A stretch of 7,251 nucleotides of DNA from Peptococcaceae bacterium (GTDB lineage: Bacteria; Bacillota; Peptococcia; Peptococcales; Peptococcaceae): contig JAFOFM010000106.1 in the NCBI GenBank assembly GCA_017387265.1, forward strand, positions 1 to 7,251. The letters run 5' to 3'. The translations under genes and the position numbers were made by a program. The notes beneath the pieces were generated by a model. The model was not told where the DNA came from. It saw nothing but the letters and a program-made list of their open reading frames with translations, and searched no databases. This document shows positions 4,937 through 7,251 of this stretch, piece by piece (position 1 is the stretch's first letter; every line of letters starts with the position of its first letter).

Positions 4937-5866
4937 ATGCGGTTGAATCAATTTCGTTTTTTAGATGCGTTAAAAAAATACGGAACGATTTCCAGAGCGG
5001 CGGAGCAGATGTATATCAGCCAGCCGTCGTTAAGTGCGGCCATTAAAGAGCTGGAGGAAGAGCTTGGGTTTGAAGTGGTAACGCGTACCCGAAAAGGGGT
5101 GGTGTTTACCGCACTGGGAGAACAGGTTCTGGAACACAGCAAGCGGATTCTGCAGGAAGTGGAGGAAATTCAGAACTTAAGCGGCAAGGCAGACCGGATG
5201 TATCAGGGGTCGCTTTCCATTGGCTGTGTGCCTTATGTGTATCACAGCATTATTCTGGATACCCTGATGGATATGAAACAGAAATATCCGAAGCTGACAA
5301 CACGGCTTACCGAAGAAAGCAGCTATTCCATGGCAGAGCAGGTACATCAGCGGGAGCTGGACCTGGCGGTTATTATGACATCCAACATTGAGCGAAACAG
5401 CTGGGATGCCACCTTTCAGAAGTATGAGCTGGAATATCAGGAACTGTTTCACGACCGGATGTATTTCTGGGTGGGGCAGAATCATCAGCTCTATCAGCAG
5501 GATCATATCACTATGGCAGAGGCGCTGCAGTATCCGTTTATCACATACCGCAATCTGCTGAACAAATTTAACCGCAGTATGCTGCAGGAGTATAATCGCA
5601 ATCTGGATATTATTCAGCTGGATGACCGGGAAAGTCTGTACCGGTATCTGCGGAAATCACAGGCCATTACCGTTATGCCGATGTGTACCCTGAGCCAGGA
5701 TGATTATTATCTGAAAGGCATTGTAAAACCATTGCGCATTACCGACCTGGACTGGGAAACACGGGTAGGTATGATTTACCGGAAAGACGAAAAAGTATCT
5801 ATGGAACAGAAAGAATTTGTATCACTGCTGATGCAGAAAATTCCTAACGATGCACAGGAACTATAA
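4937..5866 (+). CDS. LysR-family transcriptional regulator
   Basis: The 309-aa protein has standard LysR family length. The winged helix-turn-helix spans about residues 2-61, with the signature ISRAAEQMYISQPSLSAAIKELEEELGF and FTALGE. A linker helix (about 62-88) follows, then the periplasmic-binding-protein-like effector domain, which begins near GSLSIGCVPY (91-100). It would act in the cytoplasm as a DNA-binding sensor of a small, usually anionic, metabolite. It lies directly downstream of the operon on the same strand, separated by a terminator, with its own promoter. The neighbouring permease/dehydrogenase/lyase genes are the natural target. Start choice: AGAGGG (4921-4926) is 10 nt before the ATG at 4937, whereas the in-frame GTG at 4928 would touch that site. 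Arg codons are mostly CGG/CGC, unlike the CGT of the operon genes. No terminator is visible after its stop. Confidence 0.93.
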   Translation: MRLNQFRFLDALKKYGTISRAAEQMYISQPSLSAAIKELEEELGFEVVTRTRKGVVFTALGEQVLEHSKRILQEVEEIQNLSGKADRMYQGSLSIGCVPYVYHSIILDTLMDMKQKYPKLTTRLTEESSYSMAEQVHQRELDLAVIMTSNIERNSWDATFQKYELEYQELFHDRMYFWVGQNHQLYQQDHITMAEALQYPFITYRNLLNKFNRSMLQEYNRNLDIIQLDDRESLYRYLRKSQAITVMPMCTLSQDDYYLKGIVKPLRITDLDWETRVGMIYRKDEKVSMEQKEFVSLLMQKIPNDAQEL

Positions 5867-5892
5867 CCGTACCGGTAATGCTGTACTGTTTC

Positions 5893-5921
5893 TTGCATAT
5901 TGATAGATACTGTGCTATAAT
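5893..5921 (+). promoter_or_regulatory. Promoter of the TPP riboswitch-thiT transcript
   Basis: TTGCAT (5893-5898) and a perfect TATAAT (5916-5921) are spaced 17 nt apart. The start would be near 5928, about 34 nt before the riboswitch aptamer. Confidence 0.75.
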
Positions 5922-5961
5922 TACAAAATACTGCGAATACGCAGAACAATCACATACTAGA

Positions 5962-6043
5962 GTAGGTAGGGGCGCTACGGCTGAGAGATAGACATCTATC
6001 GACCCTCAAACCTGATCTGGATAATGCCAGCGGAGGAAACCAC
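5962..6043 (+). ncRNA. TPP (THI-box) riboswitch
   Basis: The conserved core is unmistakable: GGGGCGC (5969-5975), GCTGAGA (5980-5986), GACCCT (6001-6006) and ACCTGATCTGGATAATGCCA (6010-6029), then GCGGAGGAAA. P2 pairs GGG with CCC (6003-6005). P3 is minimal: two G-C pairs closed by a UACG loop of the stable UNCG type (5974-5981). An extra hairpin, GATAG/CTATC (5987-6000), forms P3a. P1 probably pairs GT(A)GGT (5962-5967) with ACCAC (6039-6043), but this is tentative. The thiT Shine-Dalgarno GGAGG (6032-6036) lies inside the aptamer's 3' part, and no intrinsic terminator lies before the ATG, so TPP binding should block translation initiation. Confidence 0.96.
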
Positions 6044-6044
6044 T

Positions 6045-6575
6045 ATGAGAAATTCAAACGTAAAAACCTTGGTTATGATTGCCCTGTTTGCGGCAATTGC
6101 ATTTGTATTAAACAGCATTAAGCTGTTTACCATGCCTTATGGCGGCAGTGTCAGCTTATGTTCCATGATGCCGGTAATGCTTCTGGCCGTGCTTATGGGA
6201 AACCGGGCAGGGCTTGCATGCGGGCTGGTACTGGGGCTGTTATCCATGTTAAACGGCGTATATATTGTACATCCGGCACAGTTTCTGCTGGATTACATTC
6301 TGCCATATACCTTTTTAGGGCTGGCCGGGTTCTGGGGATACCAGCACAAAGGCAAAGTATTTCTGGGTGCAGTAATTGCAGTGGTATTAAGCGTAGGCTG
6401 CAATATTTTATCCGGTGCCATTTACTTTGGAGCCTATGCACCAGAAGGCATGAACCCGTGGGTGTATTCCATCGTGTATAACCTGATGAGCAACGGCCTG
6501 GAAGGCGCATTAAGCATTGTAGTGCTGATGCTTCTGCCATTACAGCGGTTTGCCGATGTTATTGTAAAAAAATAA
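6045..6575 (+). CDS. thiT: Thiamine-specific ECF transporter substrate-binding (S) component ThiT
   Basis: This 176-aa membrane protein has about six helices, the size and shape of ThiT/YuaJ. It binds thiamine at the outer face and works with the shared ECF energising module (EcfA, EcfA', EcfT), which is not in this window. Family blocks are MPYGGSVSLCSMMP (30-43), HPAQFLLDYILPYTFLGLAGF (76-96) and the SG..YFGAYAPEGMNPWVYSIVYN region (123-146). Candidate ligand residues are Y73, D83, Y84, G124, Y141 and N146. From memory of the Lactococcus protein, N120 stands where a thiamine-contacting His is usual and F128 where a Trp is found. The start at 6045 lies 8 nt after GGAGG (6032-6036). An in-frame ATG at 6024 lies within the conserved riboswitch core and lacks its own site, so it is rejected. 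The upstream TPP riboswitch gives independent support. Confidence 0.95.
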   Translation: MRNSNVKTLVMIALFAAIAFVLNSIKLFTMPYGGSVSLCSMMPVMLLAVLMGNRAGLACGLVLGLLSMLNGVYIVHPAQFLLDYILPYTFLGLAGFWGYQHKGKVFLGAVIAVVLSVGCNILSGAIYFGAYAPEGMNPWVYSIVYNLMSNGLEGALSIVVLMLLPLQRFADVIVKK

Positions 6576-6585
6576 AGATGTATCG

Positions 6586-6626
6586 AAAAAGACCTCTGCC
6601 GAGTATTCTGCAGAGGTCTTTTTTTT
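6586..6626 (+). terminator. Rho-independent terminator after thiT
   Basis: GACCTCTGC (6591-6599) pairs perfectly with GCAGAGGTC (6610-6618) around a 10-nt loop, followed by eight T residues. AAAAA before the stem extends the pairing. It begins 10 nt after the thiT stop, so thiT is transcribed alone. Confidence 0.95.
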
Positions 6627-6664
6627 GTGGCTGTTTTATATAGCAGATGATAAAAAGAATATAC

Positions 6665-6693
6665 TTGCTATGTACTGTTTCATCATGTATAGT
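6665..6693 (+). promoter_or_regulatory. Promoter of the small membrane protein-lipoprotein genes
   Basis: TTGCTA (6665-6670) and TATAGT (6688-6693) are spaced 17 nt apart, giving a start near 6700 and a leader of about 36 nt before the ATG at 6736. Confidence 0.65.
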
Positions 6694-6735
6694 AACTGTA
6701 GAATTACAAATGTAACAGGAAAAGAGGCGTTATAT

Positions 6736-7029
6736 ATGGGGATGTTTGAGACGATTATATTCGGTATGTCTGCCGCGTTTATCTGTGTGTATACGCTGTG
6801 CTTTATTAAAAAGAAACCGCTGCTTCGGGCGTTCTGGGGCGTGGTGACGATGGTGTTTATTACGCTTTCGGCATATAACTGGCGGCTTGCACTGATCGAT
6901 AGCGGCAAAAATCCGGCATGGCTCGGGTTTGAGCGGTACCCTATACCGGTAATTCTTGTTGTTATTGTGTTTGCAGGTGGGCTGTATCTTGTGGTATCGG
7001 GGTTAAAGCAGAGATTAAATAATAACTGA
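6736..7029 (+). CDS. Small three-helix membrane protein of unknown function
   Basis: I do not recognise this 97-aa protein. It has three hydrophobic segments, about residues 4-23 (ETIIFGMSAAFICVYTLCFI), 32-50 and 70-91, separated by a basic KKK turn (24-28) and a polar loop (51-69). The tail, KQRLNNN, is positively charged at first. There is no signal-peptidase or lipobox motif, so it should stay in the cytoplasmic membrane. The start at 6736 is preceded by AGAGG (6722-6726) at 9 nt; ATG 6742 is an alternative. An in-frame TTG at 6625 lies inside the thiT terminator and is not credible. It has its own promoter and is followed after 29 nt by a lipoprotein gene, so the two are probably co-transcribed and may act together at the cell envelope (inference). 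Confidence 0.75.
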   Translation: MGMFETIIFGMSAAFICVYTLCFIKKKPLLRAFWGVVTMVFITLSAYNWRLALIDSGKNPAWLGFERYPIPVILVVIVFAGGLYLVVSGLKQRLNNN

Positions 7030-7058
7030 AGTATTAACATCAGGGAGGCTGCATTGGT

Positions 7059-7251
7059 ATGAAAAAAACAATATTCAGAAAACGATACGGAGTAAAGTTA
7101 GCTGCTGTTTTATGTACGGTTGTGATATTTTTAACAGGTTGTACGTCGGCTTCTACCATTGAGGGCAAGCCTTTTGATGTGGATGGTGCCGGGTATTATA
7201 AAAATCTACTGCATGCGGATTTTCACGGCTATGCGTTTCATTTTCAGGATG
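7059..7251 (+). CDS. Lipoprotein, N-terminal part (runs off the window)
   Basis: The first 64 codons are present; the gene continues beyond the window. Residues 1-28 form a lipoprotein signal peptide: a basic start (KK, RKR), a hydrophobic core, LAAVLCTVVIFL (14-25), and the lipobox LTGC ending at C28, the predicted lipidated cysteine. The mature part begins CTSASTIEGKPFDVDGAGYY and has no family that I recognise. The start is set by GGGAGG (7043-7048), 10 nt before the ATG. It follows the small membrane protein gene by 29 nt, suggesting one transcript. It would be anchored on the outer face of the membrane; its function is unknown. Confidence 0.85.
   Translation, partial: MKKTIFRKRYGVKLAAVLCTVVIFLTGCTSASTIEGKPFDVDGAGYYKNLLHADFHGYAFHFQD

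Noticed and set aside
6024..6044. ATG giving a longer ThiT
   Set aside because: It is part of the invariant riboswitch sequence ATAATGCCAG, and the SD at 6032-6036 lies downstream of it.
6625..6735. TTG start extending the small membrane protein by 37 residues
   Set aside because: The extension begins in the thiT terminator T-run and spans the promoter at 6665-6693.
6636..7040. Minus-strand ORF opposite the small membrane protein
   Set aside because: No ribosome binding site or promoter was seen in the right place, and the opposite strand has a promoter, SD and sensible membrane topology. The choice between strands is less certain than elsewhere.
1..7251. CRISPR arrays, tRNA/rRNA genes, insertion sequences, phage genes
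   Set aside because: I saw no regularly spaced repeats, no clover-leaf or rRNA segments, and no transposase or integrase motifs.

Overview
The window looks like chromosomal DNA of a low-to-mid GC Bacillota, probably an anaerobe. The basis is strong AGGAGG-type ribosome binding sites, A/T-rich intergenic DNA with good sigma-70/SigA-type promoters, a ThiT thiamine transporter behind a TPP riboswitch, and factor-independent terminators. Genus and class cannot be fixed by eye; Negativicutes or Clostridia are guesses. All genes I can support read on the plus strand.

Layout. Bases 1-34 hold no recognisable gene. A terminator (35-73) closes whatever lies upstream. A strong promoter (117-145) with an upstream dyad (87-109) then starts a three-gene unit: a single-domain 3-hydroxyacyl-CoA dehydrogenase-fold enzyme (211-1155), an SLC13/DASS-like anion permease (1369-2817) and a ThDP-dependent lyase/decarboxylase of the acetolactate synthase superfamily (2975-4618). 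The two gaps inside the unit (213 and 157 nt) each hold a stable hairpin without a U-tract and short tandem duplications. A perfect 15-bp stem (4670-4709) ends the unit. A 318-nt gap follows, with dyads, a promoter, a tandem repeat and the leader of a LysR-type regulator gene (4937-5866).

Downstream, a consensus-like promoter (5893-5921) drives a TPP riboswitch and thiT (6045-6575), ended by a terminator (6586-6626). Another promoter (6665-6693) precedes a small three-helix membrane protein (6736-7029) and the start of a lipoprotein (7059 to the window edge).

How they may work together: the permease would bring in an organic anion, the dehydrogenase would oxidise a beta-hydroxy group, and the ThDP enzyme would cleave or decarboxylate the product, with the LysR protein as the likely sensor. 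The dehydrogenase resembles the lambda-crystallin/L-gulonate 3-dehydrogenase type, which acts on free acids, more than a CoA-thioester enzyme. The ThDP enzyme resembles 2-hydroxyacyl-CoA-lyase-like proteins more than biosynthetic acetolactate synthase. The substrate is unknown, so this is the best candidate for an undescribed pathway. The riboswitch-controlled thiamine importer next door would supply the precursor of the lyase's cofactor. Codon choice (CGT-rich Arg in the three enzyme/transport genes, CGG-rich in lysR) suggests the catabolic genes are highly expressed.
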